A DNA stretch of 10,152 nt from Crocinitomicaceae bacterium (GCA_030833265.1 JAURHO010000055.1:1-10152); one strand, 5' to 3'. Positions 1 to 7,378 are shown, counted from the stretch's first letter. The notes: a model not told the origin generated them from the sequence alone. Numbers and translations: made by a program.

Positions 1-874
1 TGTAAGCACCAGTTGTTGCAGTAAATACGGCATCTGTTTGGTCTTGAGCACCAATATTTTCTACAATTCCTGAGAAAGCAACTTCAGTAACTTGAGATTG
101 TGGCACTTGGTAGTAAGCCAAACGCTCAGCCCAGAAACCAGTTGAACCCCAGAATACGCTGTTTAACTTAACGTCATTTGCTTCTGGTACGTATAATTCT
201 ACGTCGTCAACAGCCCAATACCAACCCCAATAATCGTTGTCATTGTAGTAGAATTGGATTTTAACTTGTGACTGACCACCAGCAACTGAAGAGATATCAA
301 TTACCGTAACTTCTGGGTTACCAGAGTTTTGGTTAGGTGTGCTGTAAGAAGTTTCGTCAGAAATTAAGAATTCAGTCCAGGTAGCACCGTTGTCACCAGA
401 AACGCGGATACCACGTGTGTCATGCCACCAACGGAAGTTATGGTTGTATTTAACCTTAACAACGCTGTGTGCTGAACAATCGATAGGGGTAACGTTTGTT
501 GCAGTTGTGATGATTGGTGTTCCGTCTTGATCACCAGTGTTGTTGGCATCAGAGTTCACAAACAAGAAACCGTTCGCAGCTGTTGGTGCACCGAATGGGC
601 TAAGGGCTGAAACTGGAATTGAGTTTGGTGTGTTGATGATGTGCCATTGCTCTGGGTTAGAACCAGTGCTTGCAATTGCCCAATGTGAAGCAGTTGAGAA
701 ATCATCAGACCAAATTGTAGTTGCCTTCGCATCAGCTGAAGGTTTGTGCGAAACGCTAGATCCTACTTCAAAAGAAGCTTTTTTCTCTAAACGCGGCGCA
801 TTGACGCTTTTCACTTGCGCGTGAAAAGTTCCTGCTGCCATAACGGCAAGGAAAGAAACGTAAAGTTTTTTCAT
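1..874 (-). CDS. Secreted jelly-roll/MAM-like adhesin-type protein, 3' end cut by the window
   Basis: This is the N-terminal 291 residues of an exported protein; the C terminus lies off the left edge. The start MKKLYVSFLAVMAAGTFHAQ is a clear Sec signal peptide, with cleavage expected near residue 18-20. Residues about 55-228 resemble the MAM/cleaved-adhesin/'choice-of-anchor J' beta-sandwich: WSDDFS near the start, a GTPIITT stretch, a VSGDNGATWTEF stretch, and WAVDDVELY at its end. A second beta-rich, Ig-like segment starts near residue 232. In Bacteroidota such proteins are usually exported by the type IX secretion system through a C-terminal sorting domain, which cannot be seen here, so that route is inferred. 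Codon choice is biased (many GGT, AAC, CCA, GTT), unlike its neighbours, and suggests high expression. It has its own promoter, so it is probably independent of the upstream operon. A peptidase domain further downstream cannot be excluded. Confidence 0.85.
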   Translation of the reverse strand, partial: MKKLYVSFLAVMAAGTFHAQVKSVNAPRLEKKASFEVGSSVSHKPSADAKATTIWSDDFSTASHWAIASTGSNPEQWHIINTPNSIPVSALSPFGAPTAANGFLFVNSDANNTGDQDGTPIITTATNVTPIDCSAHSVVKVKYNHNFRWWHDTRGIRVSGDNGATWTEFLISDETSYSTPNQNSGNPEVTVIDISSVAGGQSQVKIQFYYNDNDYWGWYWAVDDVELYVPEANDVKLNSVFWGSTGFWAERLAYYQVPQSQVTEVAFSGIVENIGAQDQTDAVFTATTGAY

Positions 875-900
875 TTTAAATAATTTAGATAGAATTGACA

Positions 901-931
901 CAAATATAAGCAATACAACATTTATTCTCAA
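901..931 (-). promoter_or_regulatory. Bacteroidota-type promoter for the secreted adhesin-like gene
   Basis: On the minus strand a TTG (bases 931-929) is followed after 20 bases by TATATTTG (908-901), matching the Bacteroidota consensus TTG-N(17-23)-TAnnTTTG. The start codon at 874 lies 26 bases beyond the box, so the leader would be about 20 bases, AT-rich and without a Shine-Dalgarno sequence, as is usual in this phylum. No transcription start was measured. Confidence 0.6.
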
Positions 932-945
932 GAAAAGGTTCTTGA
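928..945 (-). terminator. Short perfect hairpin directly after the prenyl synthase stop codon
   Basis: The sequence TCAAGAA-AAGG-TTCTTGA is a 7-bp perfect inverted repeat with a 4-base loop. It begins one base after the TAA stop of the polyprenyl synthase gene. It could end the long minus-strand operon. It lacks a U tract, is not GC-rich, and overlaps the -33 element of the next promoter, so it may equally be chance or a regulatory site. Confidence 0.3.
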
Positions 946-1911
946 TTAATGATTGCGATGCAGTAAAAAGGCTGCTAATTCTAAAAATGGAGTTTTTGAA
1001 CTGATATTTTGTAGTTCATCAAGTGCCTGGAGAGCCGATGAGTGAAAGGTCTCCATTTGATTTTGGCAATAAGCTTTTGCACCAATTTGCGTGTAAAGAT
1101 CTTGCGCAAATTTGACTTTTAATTCAGGGTCTTGAATTTCATTAAGTTTGACGAGTTCAACTTTTTGACGCTCATTCGCTAAACTATTGGCGGCAATAGA
1201 AAGCAAGGTCTTTTTATTTGCGAGTACATCGCCTCCGATTTGTTTGCCAACCGCAGCGCTTTCACCAAATAAATCGAGTAAGTCGTCTTGAATCTGAAAA
1301 GCGAGACCTAACTGCACACCAAATTGATAAATGTGGGCAGATGATTGCGCATTAGCGCCCCCAATAATGGCACCCATTTGCAGTGCACAACCAAGCAATA
1401 CAGAGGTTTTAAGGCGGATCATTTCGATGTATTCAGCTTCACTCACATTGGACCTTTGTTCAAAGTCCATGTCCATTTGTTGTCCTTCACAAACCTCTAT
1501 GGCCGTCTGATTAAAGACTTCAAAAAGAGCCTTTAAGGTGCTCGGTTCGTAGGAAGCTAAACATTGGTAAGCTTTTACAAGCAATACATCACCTGAAAGG
1601 ATAGCAATATTCGAATTCCATTTTTCATGAACTGTTGCCTGCGCTCTGCGCAACGGGGCATTGTCCATGATGTCGTCATGTATTAAAGAAAAATTGTGAA
1701 ATAACTCAACGGCTAAGGCGGCTTGAATTCCTTCTTGAGCCTGAGCTCCAAAGGCTTCTGTTGCCATTAGGGTAAGAATAGGACGCATCCTTTTACCACC
1801 AAGGGTCATGAAATAACGAAGCGGATCGTAGAGGTTATTTGGATCTTGAGGCAATGAGAAATTTGCAACAGCTTCTTCTACCAGGCGCGTATATTTTTCC
1901 AAATTTGTCAT
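946..1911 (-). CDS. Polyprenyl (farnesyl/geranylgeranyl-type) diphosphate synthase
   Basis: It condenses isopentenyl diphosphate with allylic diphosphates in the cytoplasm to make isoprenoid chains. Counting from the ATG at 1911 it has 321 residues, normal for the family. GGKRMRP (38-44) binds IPP; the first Asp-rich motif DDIMD is at 79-83, followed by the conserved RR of PLRRA; the second, DDLLD, is at 209-213. The residue five before the first motif is Phe74, a bulky aromatic that in this family favours short products. C15-C20 is therefore my inference, and a long-chain quinone-tail synthase is less likely. The open frame can be extended to a TTG at 1935, but the ATG at 1911 begins a conventional N terminus (MTNLEKYT) and is preferred. 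It lies 34 bases after the GLPGLI gene with no visible promoter between, so it is probably the last gene of that operon. Confidence 0.93.
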   Translation of the reverse strand: MTNLEKYTRLVEEAVANFSLPQDPNNLYDPLRYFMTLGGKRMRPILTLMATEAFGAQAQEGIQAALAVELFHNFSLIHDDIMDNAPLRRAQATVHEKWNSNIAILSGDVLLVKAYQCLASYEPSTLKALFEVFNQTAIEVCEGQQMDMDFEQRSNVSEAEYIEMIRLKTSVLLGCALQMGAIIGGANAQSSAHIYQFGVQLGLAFQIQDDLLDLFGESAAVGKQIGGDVLANKKTLLSIAANSLANERQKVELVKLNEIQDPELKVKFAQDLYTQIGAKAYCQNQMETFHSSALQALDELQNISSKTPFLELAAFLLHRNH

Positions 1912-1945
1912 AGCTTCAAAACACGAGGTCTGCAAAAAAGTTTAG

Positions 1946-2674
1946 TTAGAGCCACCTAAAGATGTCATCAAAGAGGCGTTTTCCCCATGGCGTTGAGCCA
2001 TATTCCTTTTCAATTTTAGCGCGCAATTCTTCAATCGTGAAAATTTTATTTTTCCCTGGGTTCAATAAAAGTTCCTCTCTTTTGGGCGCAATGGTTTCGA
2101 TTTTCTTGGCAAAATAAACAATGCCACCATCTTCAGTGGCTAAGCCTAGAATGGTGCCAGGAAGCCCGCAAAAACCTTCTGGCCCAACAGATGGAACCAG
2201 CATTGGCGTATACCAAGCATAGAGCCGCGTGGAGTCGTTTTTTTGGTAAATCGCTTTGCGACACTCATAACCGCATATGGATCTTTTACTATCTGTAATT
2301 TTCCAGGTGCGCTCAGGCAAACTATCTTGTACAAAAACATTTTGGCCAAAAACAGCCAGCATCATGAGTTGTTGAGACTGTGCTAAATTTTGCGCATAGG
2401 CATTTTTGGTAGTCAACCAAGCCATTTCTTCAGGCTGATTCATAGGGGCAACCTGAAATAAAGAAGCAGTGTCATTGAAATACAAATAGAAGGGTTCAAT
2501 TCTGATTTTGTTTTCTTCGGTGACAAAACGCTTCATGCGCTCATCTTTAAAACGTTTTTCAAGATTGGTGCGTCTTTCAAACGTGATTTTACCAGCATGG
2601 ATATATTCTGTTTGCGCCCAAACCTGCAGACTGAGCAACAGGGCACTAATGCCACATACGAAATTCTTCTTCAC
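1946..2674 (-). CDS. GLPGLI family exported protein
   Basis: This is a 242-residue exported protein of the Bacteroidota-specific GLPGLI family, whose function is not established. A signal peptide (MKKNFVCGISALLLSLQVWAQ) is followed by a beta-rich domain. The family's naming motif appears as GLPGTI at 170-175, inside GFCGLPGTILGL, and the typical ICGYECRKA segment with two cysteines (134 and 138) lies before it. The start codon is GTG at 2674; no ATG would keep the signal peptide. The start lies within the 3' end of the receptor-like gene, giving a 29-base overlap in a different frame, so translation of the two is probably coupled. From family knowledge, GLPGLI proteins often sit next to TonB-receptor-like barrels, so a periplasmic or outer-membrane accessory role is a fair inference. 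There is no lipobox. Confidence 0.9.
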   Translation of the reverse strand: MKKNFVCGISALLLSLQVWAQTEYIHAGKITFERRTNLEKRFKDERMKRFVTEENKIRIEPFYLYFNDTASLFQVAPMNQPEEMAWLTTKNAYAQNLAQSQQLMMLAVFGQNVFVQDSLPERTWKITDSKRSICGYECRKAIYQKNDSTRLYAWYTPMLVPSVGPEGFCGLPGTILGLATEDGGIVYFAKKIETIAPKREELLLNPGKNKIFTIEELRAKIEKEYGSTPWGKRLFDDIFRWL

Positions 2675-5393
2675 GGGTCTTGTTGTTATTGAATTTATAA
2701 GTGAGTCTGAGCAAGAAATAGCGCGAAATAATTTTGGTGAAATTATCGGTAATCATGTTGCTATTTACGGTGCGCTGCAAATTGATGTTTTGATTCAAGA
2801 GGTCATTGATTGAAAATCCGAGAATCAGATTTTGGTTGTTCAAGAATGCTCTTTGTAATTCTAAATCGATAATGAGGAAGTCTTTGTTGTAAGATGCCGC
2901 ACGCCCTCGGTTGAGTGTATAATTGATATCCCATTTAAATCTGAATTTAGCAGGCAAGCGCCAATCACCAGTGGTAGAATAATTGAGCGTTGAATAGGGC
3001 TGATTCGAAAAACTATTCAAGGTCGTCATGGGATTGACATACGTGTAATCGGTGCCAACAGATAATTCCAGGCTATCAAGGGTTAATTCGATAGAGAAAG
3101 CACCATTGAGGGTAGTTGTGGTGGTGGTGTTTTTCAGGCCATTTATAAAGTTGTTTGACTTCAAATAAGTGGCATTGAAACTTGGTTCGAGTGAAACCTT
3201 GCGGTTTAAAATTGGATAACCCCCACCGGCATAAACAGTGGCAAATACATTGCCATTCACATTTACAGTTTTTGATACGGTGCGTCCAAGGGCATCAAAA
3301 TAAGTGCTATTGGCAAACGCATTTTGCGTAAATGTGGCATTACCACCCGACCAAAAATAACGACCTGTCATGGCTTGCCAAACGTTTCCATTAAAGTTGA
3401 GTTGGTGTTGGTAGTTTGGTTTCAAGTCTGGATTTCCTTCTTGAATACGGTTCGGATTGGTGTTGTCGCGAACAGGTTGTAAGTCATTGGCACTTGGCGG
3501 AGCAGAGTAGGTGTTATAGCGAATATTGAAGCGCTTGGCCATACTTGGCTTGAACTGGTAAGAAAAGGTTGGCAAGAAGTTCGATATATTCTGATCAATA
3601 ATGGCACCCGAAAATTGGTTCGTATTGGCAATTTGGATATTTCGGTAACCTAGACCACCTGTCAGTTTATGATTTTTGTAGGTGTAGTTCAATAAAACAG
3701 TCCCGCGCTGCTGAAAACGTTGGTTCTGAAAATCATTAGTAAAAAGACTGTCGATTACCGTAAATTGCGTAGAGAGCAAATCTTGGTTGTAGGTATAGCG
3801 CTGCTGACCAGACTGTCCCATTTCGAGATAGTATTCAGAGGTGAGCATCCAGCTTTTAGAAAGCGGTTCTGAATAAGTCAAGGTCGTGTAGTGCGTTGTT
3901 GAATTGTTATTGTTGGTTTTTCTTTGGTCAATGACCGTATCTAAAAACTGATTGGTGGTATTTGTTTTGAGACTTCCCGTCGAATTATTCTGACTAGAGT
4001 TAAGGATATATTTTAATTCAAGTTCGCGGTCTGGCTTGCCGAATTTTCTCTTAAGCGAAGCTTCTGAGCGGCTGCTTAAACCTTTAGAAACGTAAGTATT
4101 GTTGACGTTCGTGAGTAGGTAAGTGTTGAAACCGTTATTGAGGAACTGATTGATAGAAGTGTTGTCTTGTTCGCCCCCATCAATTTGTAAGTTCGGCTTC
4201 AATTCTAATTTTGTCAAAGAATCGATGTCAACGGTTAAAGTCATATTCAAACGATGAGAATTTGACAGCGTACGATTATTTGCTGAATCTTTGGTGTAGT
4301 AAGAACTATCGGCCAGAAAATACTGAGACTGACTAGATGAATTGGCTTGCAGTGTGCTTTCGTAATAGGCATAATTCATGCCGAGTTTCACTTTCTTCGA
4401 TAGACGGTCATTGTAATAAACACCAGTTTTGAGCGTTTGCGGAATTCCGGAGCGATTTCCTTTTGAATCGCGGTCCCAGAAGTTGAGCCCAGAATCGTTG
4501 CGCTCGTTGTCGAGGCCAAATTTATTCATGTCGCCGAAGCCAAAGCTCGATTTAGGCGTATTGGAAGCCAACATGAACACTGAAATTTTCTGGGTCTTGT
4601 TGAATTTATTGTAGAGCAACTCACTTTCATAGAAGGCTTTGTCTGAAGGCCCTTGATTGAAATCAGAAGCCAATGCAGCTTTCCCGAAATACCCTTTCTT
4701 GGCTTCGTCTTTGAGCTTTAAATCCAGGACCTGTATTTTGTCATCTTGGCCAGCTGCAGCATCTTCATTTTTCTTTTCATAAACCTGCACAGACTCTACG
4801 CCTTTTGCGGCTAAGTTCTTGGTGGCAATTGTGGGGTCCGAGCCAAAAAACTCATCGCCATCCACCAATACTTTACTAATTTCTTTTCCTTGTGAAGTTA
4901 AAGAGCCGTCGTCTTCGACTTTAATTCCAGGCAATTTCTTGAGTAAATCTTCCACAACAGCATTTTCAGCCACCTTAAAAGAGTCAGCCACAAACACCAA
5001 AGTATCCCCATTGAAATACATGGCGTTGCGGTTGCGCGTCACCACAATATCCTTGACTTCCTGAATTTTAGGAAACAAGCGAATATCGGGAAGATCGAAT
5101 GTAGTTTTCTGCTTCGAGGCCATGATGTAGATACTTCTTGGCGTCCAATTCTGATGCTCCACAACCACCTGAAAAGAATCAATCGGCAAATCTTGCAACT
5201 GAAACTCCCCATTCTGGTTGCTGCGCGTATATTTGATTAAAACTGAATCGCGAAGGCGAATCGCCATGATGCTGGCCTGGTAAATGGGCTGCGTCCCGCT
5301 GGTATCCACCAAACGCCCACTCACTTTCACATTTTGTGCAAAAAACAGCGGGCTAAGCGTTAGAAAAAGGAGGAGAGGTAAGAGTTTTTTCAT
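2646..5393 (-). CDS. TonB-dependent-receptor-like outer membrane beta-barrel protein
   Basis: This 915-residue protein has the Bacteroidota receptor layout: signal peptide (about 1-19, ending FFAQ), a carboxypeptidase-regulatory-like beta-sandwich (about 22-108, VSGRLVD to LPDIRLF), a plug-like domain (about 112-230, with LLKKLPGIKVEDDG and KVLVDGDEFFGSDP), then a long barrel rich in Asn, Thr and Tyr. It resembles the 'outer membrane beta-barrel' branch rather than SusC, and no SusD gene follows. The substrate cannot be told. A canonical TonB box is not obvious, so TonB dependence is inferred. The last barrel strand seems to end near Phe901, and the remaining tail (REEEFRMWH) is encoded in the overlap with the GLPGLI gene. 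A 75-base gap separates it from the upstream lipoprotein, and no good TAnnTTTG promoter is seen there, so read-through is possible. Confidence 0.92.
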   Translation of the reverse strand: MKKLLPLLLFLTLSPLFFAQNVKVSGRLVDTSGTQPIYQASIMAIRLRDSVLIKYTRSNQNGEFQLQDLPIDSFQVVVEHQNWTPRSIYIMASKQKTTFDLPDIRLFPKIQEVKDIVVTRNRNAMYFNGDTLVFVADSFKVAENAVVEDLLKKLPGIKVEDDGSLTSQGKEISKVLVDGDEFFGSDPTIATKNLAAKGVESVQVYEKKNEDAAAGQDDKIQVLDLKLKDEAKKGYFGKAALASDFNQGPSDKAFYESELLYNKFNKTQKISVFMLASNTPKSSFGFGDMNKFGLDNERNDSGLNFWDRDSKGNRSGIPQTLKTGVYYNDRLSKKVKLGMNYAYYESTLQANSSSQSQYFLADSSYYTKDSANNRTLSNSHRLNMTLTVDIDSLTKLELKPNLQIDGGEQDNTSINQFLNNGFNTYLLTNVNNTYVSKGLSSRSEASLKRKFGKPDRELELKYILNSSQNNSTGSLKTNTTNQFLDTVIDQRKTNNNNSTTHYTTLTYSEPLSKSWMLTSEYYLEMGQSGQQRYTYNQDLLSTQFTVIDSLFTNDFQNQRFQQRGTVLLNYTYKNHKLTGGLGYRNIQIANTNQFSGAIIDQNISNFLPTFSYQFKPSMAKRFNIRYNTYSAPPSANDLQPVRDNTNPNRIQEGNPDLKPNYQHQLNFNGNVWQAMTGRYFWSGGNATFTQNAFANSTYFDALGRTVSKTVNVNGNVFATVYAGGGYPILNRKVSLEPSFNATYLKSNNFINGLKNTTTTTTLNGAFSIELTLDSLELSVGTDYTYVNPMTTLNSFSNQPYSTLNYSTTGDWRLPAKFRFKWDINYTLNRGRAASYNKDFLIIDLELQRAFLNNQNLILGFSINDLLNQNINLQRTVNSNMITDNFTKIISRYFLLRLTYKFNNNKTREEEFRMWH

Positions 5394-5468
5394 GAAATTA
5401 GGCTAGTACAAAGGAGTAAGACGTATATAGAGATGAATTTGTTGCGTTTAGGGAGGTAATAAAGCTAT

Positions 5469-6275
5469 TTATTGCTTTTCGATAATTTCCGTCAACAACT
5501 GATAACCAAACCCTGAGGCTTCGGTGATTTCTTGGAATTGGATGTTGAAGGTTTTGTTGCGGTAAGGTTCAGGGTTGCTTTGGATTTTTTGGACCAAAGG
5601 TTCTTGAGGAATGAAGGCCAGGTTGGTGGTGTAGGTGTCATTGCCAAATTCGATAAAGCGCTTGTTGTAGGCTTCGTTGAAACCAAGGAAATGAAGGGTG
5701 AAATCGCCTTCTTGATTTTGTAGATTGGAGAGTTGTTGGAGCGTGCTTTCGATGTCTTTGTAGAAGCTTGGTGTGTTTTTGTTGAGCTTTAGATTTTTAT
5801 TGGGCTCTGATTCTGAGGCTGTTGAATGACAAATGTAGCTGGCAATGGGGCTTTGTTCTGCATTAAAGAAGACCACATGCGTTTGGCTTTTTTCTTGATT
5901 TACATTTTCAATTTTTGCCGTACTCAGGACCCCTTTTAAGAAGTAGAAGGTGTAGTTGAGTTGTTGCCCGTTTTCTAACACTTTGTTGAGTTCTGCTTTG
6001 GCTAGTTCTCCGGTGTTGTCAATTTTAGCGGTAGATTGCAAGTTCATGCCATTCTTGTGGGTGTATAGCAAGGACCGCAAGTTTTGAAGATCTGAGCGTT
6101 GGTCGACTTTTTTTTGGTAGTCTAGAAAGGCTTCGATGCCATCAAAGGCCGTTTCATAGGTGAAGCCGTCTTGATCCGTAAGTATGGTGTTCTGCTGCGC
6201 GCTATTTTCTTTACAGCTAAATAGGGAGAGGCACACCAGCAGACTTGAAAAAAAGAAGTATTTGCTCATTTGCAT
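5469..6275 (-). CDS. Lipoprotein of unknown function
   Basis: I do not recognise this 268-residue protein. It starts with a hydrophobic signal ending in the lipobox LFSC (Cys21 from the first Met), so it is predicted to be lipid-anchored in the cell envelope. The mature part is soluble, mixed alpha/beta and polar, with no repeated units or catalytic motif I can name. Residues about 100-150 (LNYTFYFLKG, THVVFFNAEQ, YICHST) suggest beta strands. The start may be the ATG at 6275 or the one at 6269 (MSKYFFF); I list the longer form, and the second is equally plausible. It is divergent from ruvX across a 76-base gap and lies 75 bases upstream of the receptor-like gene on the same strand. Co-transcription with that gene is possible but not shown. 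Confidence 0.8.
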   Translation of the reverse strand: MQMSKYFFFSSLLVCLSLFSCKENSAQQNTILTDQDGFTYETAFDGIEAFLDYQKKVDQRSDLQNLRSLLYTHKNGMNLQSTAKIDNTGELAKAELNKVLENGQQLNYTFYFLKGVLSTAKIENVNQEKSQTHVVFFNAEQSPIASYICHSTASESEPNKNLKLNKNTPSFYKDIESTLQQLSNLQNQEGDFTLHFLGFNEAYNKRFIEFGNDTYTTNLAFIPQEPLVQKIQSNPEPYRNKTFNIQFQEITEASGFGYQLLTEIIEKQ

Positions 6276-6314
6276 ACGAAATTACAAATACTTGTTTAAT
6301 TGCAGACCGCTCGC

Positions 6315-6347
6315 TTGAAGCTTGTTCGGGCTTTCTGCGTAAATTTG
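6315..6347 (+). promoter_or_regulatory. Promoter for ruvX, placed against the start codon
   Basis: TTG (6315-6317), 22 bases, then TAAATTTG (6340-6347) fits the Bacteroidota promoter consensus. Only four bases (GCAC) separate the box from the ATG at 6352. As transcription usually starts a few bases after this box, the mRNA would begin at or very near the start codon. Confidence 0.6.
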
Positions 6348-6351
6348 GCAC

Positions 6352-6759
6352 ATGTCTGTTGTACTCTGCATCGATTTCGGCTTAAAGCGCTGTGGCCTAG
6401 CCATCAGTGACCCTAATCGCATTATAGCAAGCCCCTTAACCACCATTGATTCAAGCACGCTTGAAAATTGGTTAAGCCTGGAAATTCCAAAAAGGAAAAT
6501 TGAAGAAATTGTGTTGGGTTTTCCGACCCGTTTAGATGGTTCAGATTCACATGTCACTGAAAATGTCCGTTTATTGAAGACTGAACTTGAAAACAAATTC
6601 CCAAGTATCGCGGTTCATTTAATGGATGAGCGCTATTCTTCAAAAATGGCCAGTCAGTCCATTGCCTTGATGGGGAACAAAAAGAAAAAGCAAGACAAAG
6701 GACTCATTGATCAGGTTGCAGCCGCACTGATTTTGCAAGATTTCTTGAGTCAAAGCTAA
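6352..6759 (+). CDS. ruvX: RuvX/YqgF family RNase H-fold nuclease (putative Holliday junction resolvase)
   Basis: This 135-residue protein has the size and motifs of the YqgF/RuvX family: strand one with IDFGLKRCG (7-15, Asp8), LGFPTRLDGS (55-64) followed by Glu70, DERYSS (92-97), and the final helix IDQVAAALILQ (119-129, Asp120), which together form an RNase H-like acidic active site. Members act on Holliday junctions or in 16S rRNA 5'-end maturation, so the name 'resolvase' is a family label. The start is supported because the first strand begins at residue 3, leaving no room to shorten. It is followed after 19 bases by def; this pairing is, as I recall, common in Bacteroidota. The stop is TAA at 6757-6759. 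Confidence 0.94.
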   Translation: MSVVLCIDFGLKRCGLAISDPNRIIASPLTTIDSSTLENWLSLEIPKRKIEEIVLGFPTRLDGSDSHVTENVRLLKTELENKFPSIAVHLMDERYSSKMASQSIALMGNKKKKQDKGLIDQVAAALILQDFLSQS

Positions 6760-6774
6760 TCCTTACTAAATTTG
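6745..6774 (+). promoter_or_regulatory. Promoter for def inside the 3' end of ruvX
   Basis: TTG (6745-6747), 19 bases, then TAAATTTG (6767-6774) is a near-ideal match to the Bacteroidota consensus. Four bases (TAAC) follow before the ATG of def at 6779. The -33 element lies in the last codons of ruvX. Def could thus be transcribed on its own as well as from the ruvX promoter. Confidence 0.62.
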
Positions 6775-6778
6775 TAAC

Positions 6779-7378
6779 ATGATTTTACCTGTTGTAGCCT
6801 ACGGCGACCCTGTACTGAAAAAAGAAGCTGTCGAAATAGACGAACAGTACCCAGATTTACAAAAGTTAATCGCGGACATGTTCGAAACCATGTATCATGC
6901 CAAAGGTGTGGGTTTAGCCGCCCCACAAATTGGCAAAAGTATTCGTTTGTTTATCGTAGATGGCAGCCCATTTGCCGATGAAGAAGATGACGAACCAGAT
7001 CCAAAAGCTGAAGGCATAGAAAATTTCAAAAAGGTGTTTATCAATCCAATTATAGAAGAAGAAACGGGCGATAAGTGGGCCTTTCAAGAGGGTTGCTTGT
7101 CTATTCCGGGCATTCGCGAAAACGTGAATCGCCATGAAAAATTGGTCATTACCTACTACGATGAAAATTGGGAGTTCCATGAAGAAAGCTATGAAGGTTA
7201 TGCAGCGCGTATCATTCAGCATGAATACGACCACATTGAAGGCATTTTATTTACAGATCACCTCAGTCCGCTCAAGAAAAAATTACTCACTAAACGCCTT
7301 GGCAATATTACAATTGGTGCCATCAATGTCGATTACAAAATGAGTTTTCCCGGGCACAAAAAACAACGATTGATATGA
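6779..7378 (+). CDS. def: Peptide deformylase
   Basis: It removes the formyl group from the N-terminal Met of new proteins in the cytoplasm, using a bound metal. All three family motifs are present in 199 residues: GVGLAAPQIG (43-52), EGCLSIPG (104-111, metal ligand Cys106) and QHEYDH (147-152, the HExxH helix with His148, Glu149 and His152). An acidic loop at about 64-80 (FADEEDDEPDP) lies between motifs one and two; from memory similar insertions occur in other Bacteroidota deformylases. The start MILPVVAYGDPVL matches the usual N terminus of the family in this phylum, which fixes the ATG at 6779 despite the promoter box four bases upstream. The stop TGA overlaps the ATG of the following lipoprotein gene (ATGA). 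Confidence 0.97.
   Translation: MILPVVAYGDPVLKKEAVEIDEQYPDLQKLIADMFETMYHAKGVGLAAPQIGKSIRLFIVDGSPFADEEDDEPDPKAEGIENFKKVFINPIIEEETGDKWAFQEGCLSIPGIRENVNRHEKLVITYYDENWEFHEESYEGYAARIIQHEYDHIEGILFTDHLSPLKKKLLTKRLGNITIGAINVDYKMSFPGHKKQRLI

Noticed and set aside
537..824. 95-residue plus-strand open frame opposite the secreted adhesin-like gene
   Set aside because: It is antisense to a gene with a signal peptide, a recognised fold and biased codons, and its own translation shows no family or start signal.
1912..1935. TTG-started extension of the polyprenyl synthase by eight residues
   Set aside because: The extra residues MQTSCFEA are not typical of the family, while an ATG at 1911 gives a normal N terminus and length.
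2646..5393. SusC-type glycan importer of a polysaccharide utilisation locus
   Set aside because: No SusD, glycoside hydrolase or sugar sensor gene is nearby, and the sequence looks closer to the receptor-like barrels paired with GLPGLI proteins.
5458..5473. Inverted repeat AATAAA-GCTA-TTTATT near the lipoprotein stop codon
   Set aside because: The stem is six A-T pairs only and overlaps the stop codon, so it is too weak to call a terminator.
6276..6290. TAATTTCG as a minus-strand promoter box for the lipoprotein at 6275
   Set aside because: It has one mismatch in the key TTTG, no TTG at the right distance upstream, and would lie one base from the first possible start codon.
6282..6596. 104-residue minus-strand open frame covering the start of ruvX
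   Set aside because: ruvX has all its family motifs on the other strand; this frame has no recognisable sequence and would overlap the divergent promoter region.
6914..7234. 106-residue minus-strand open frame with hydrophobic stretches inside def
   Set aside because: The apparent hydrophobicity is the complement of the acidic, Glu/Asp-rich deformylase sequence, and def is certain.
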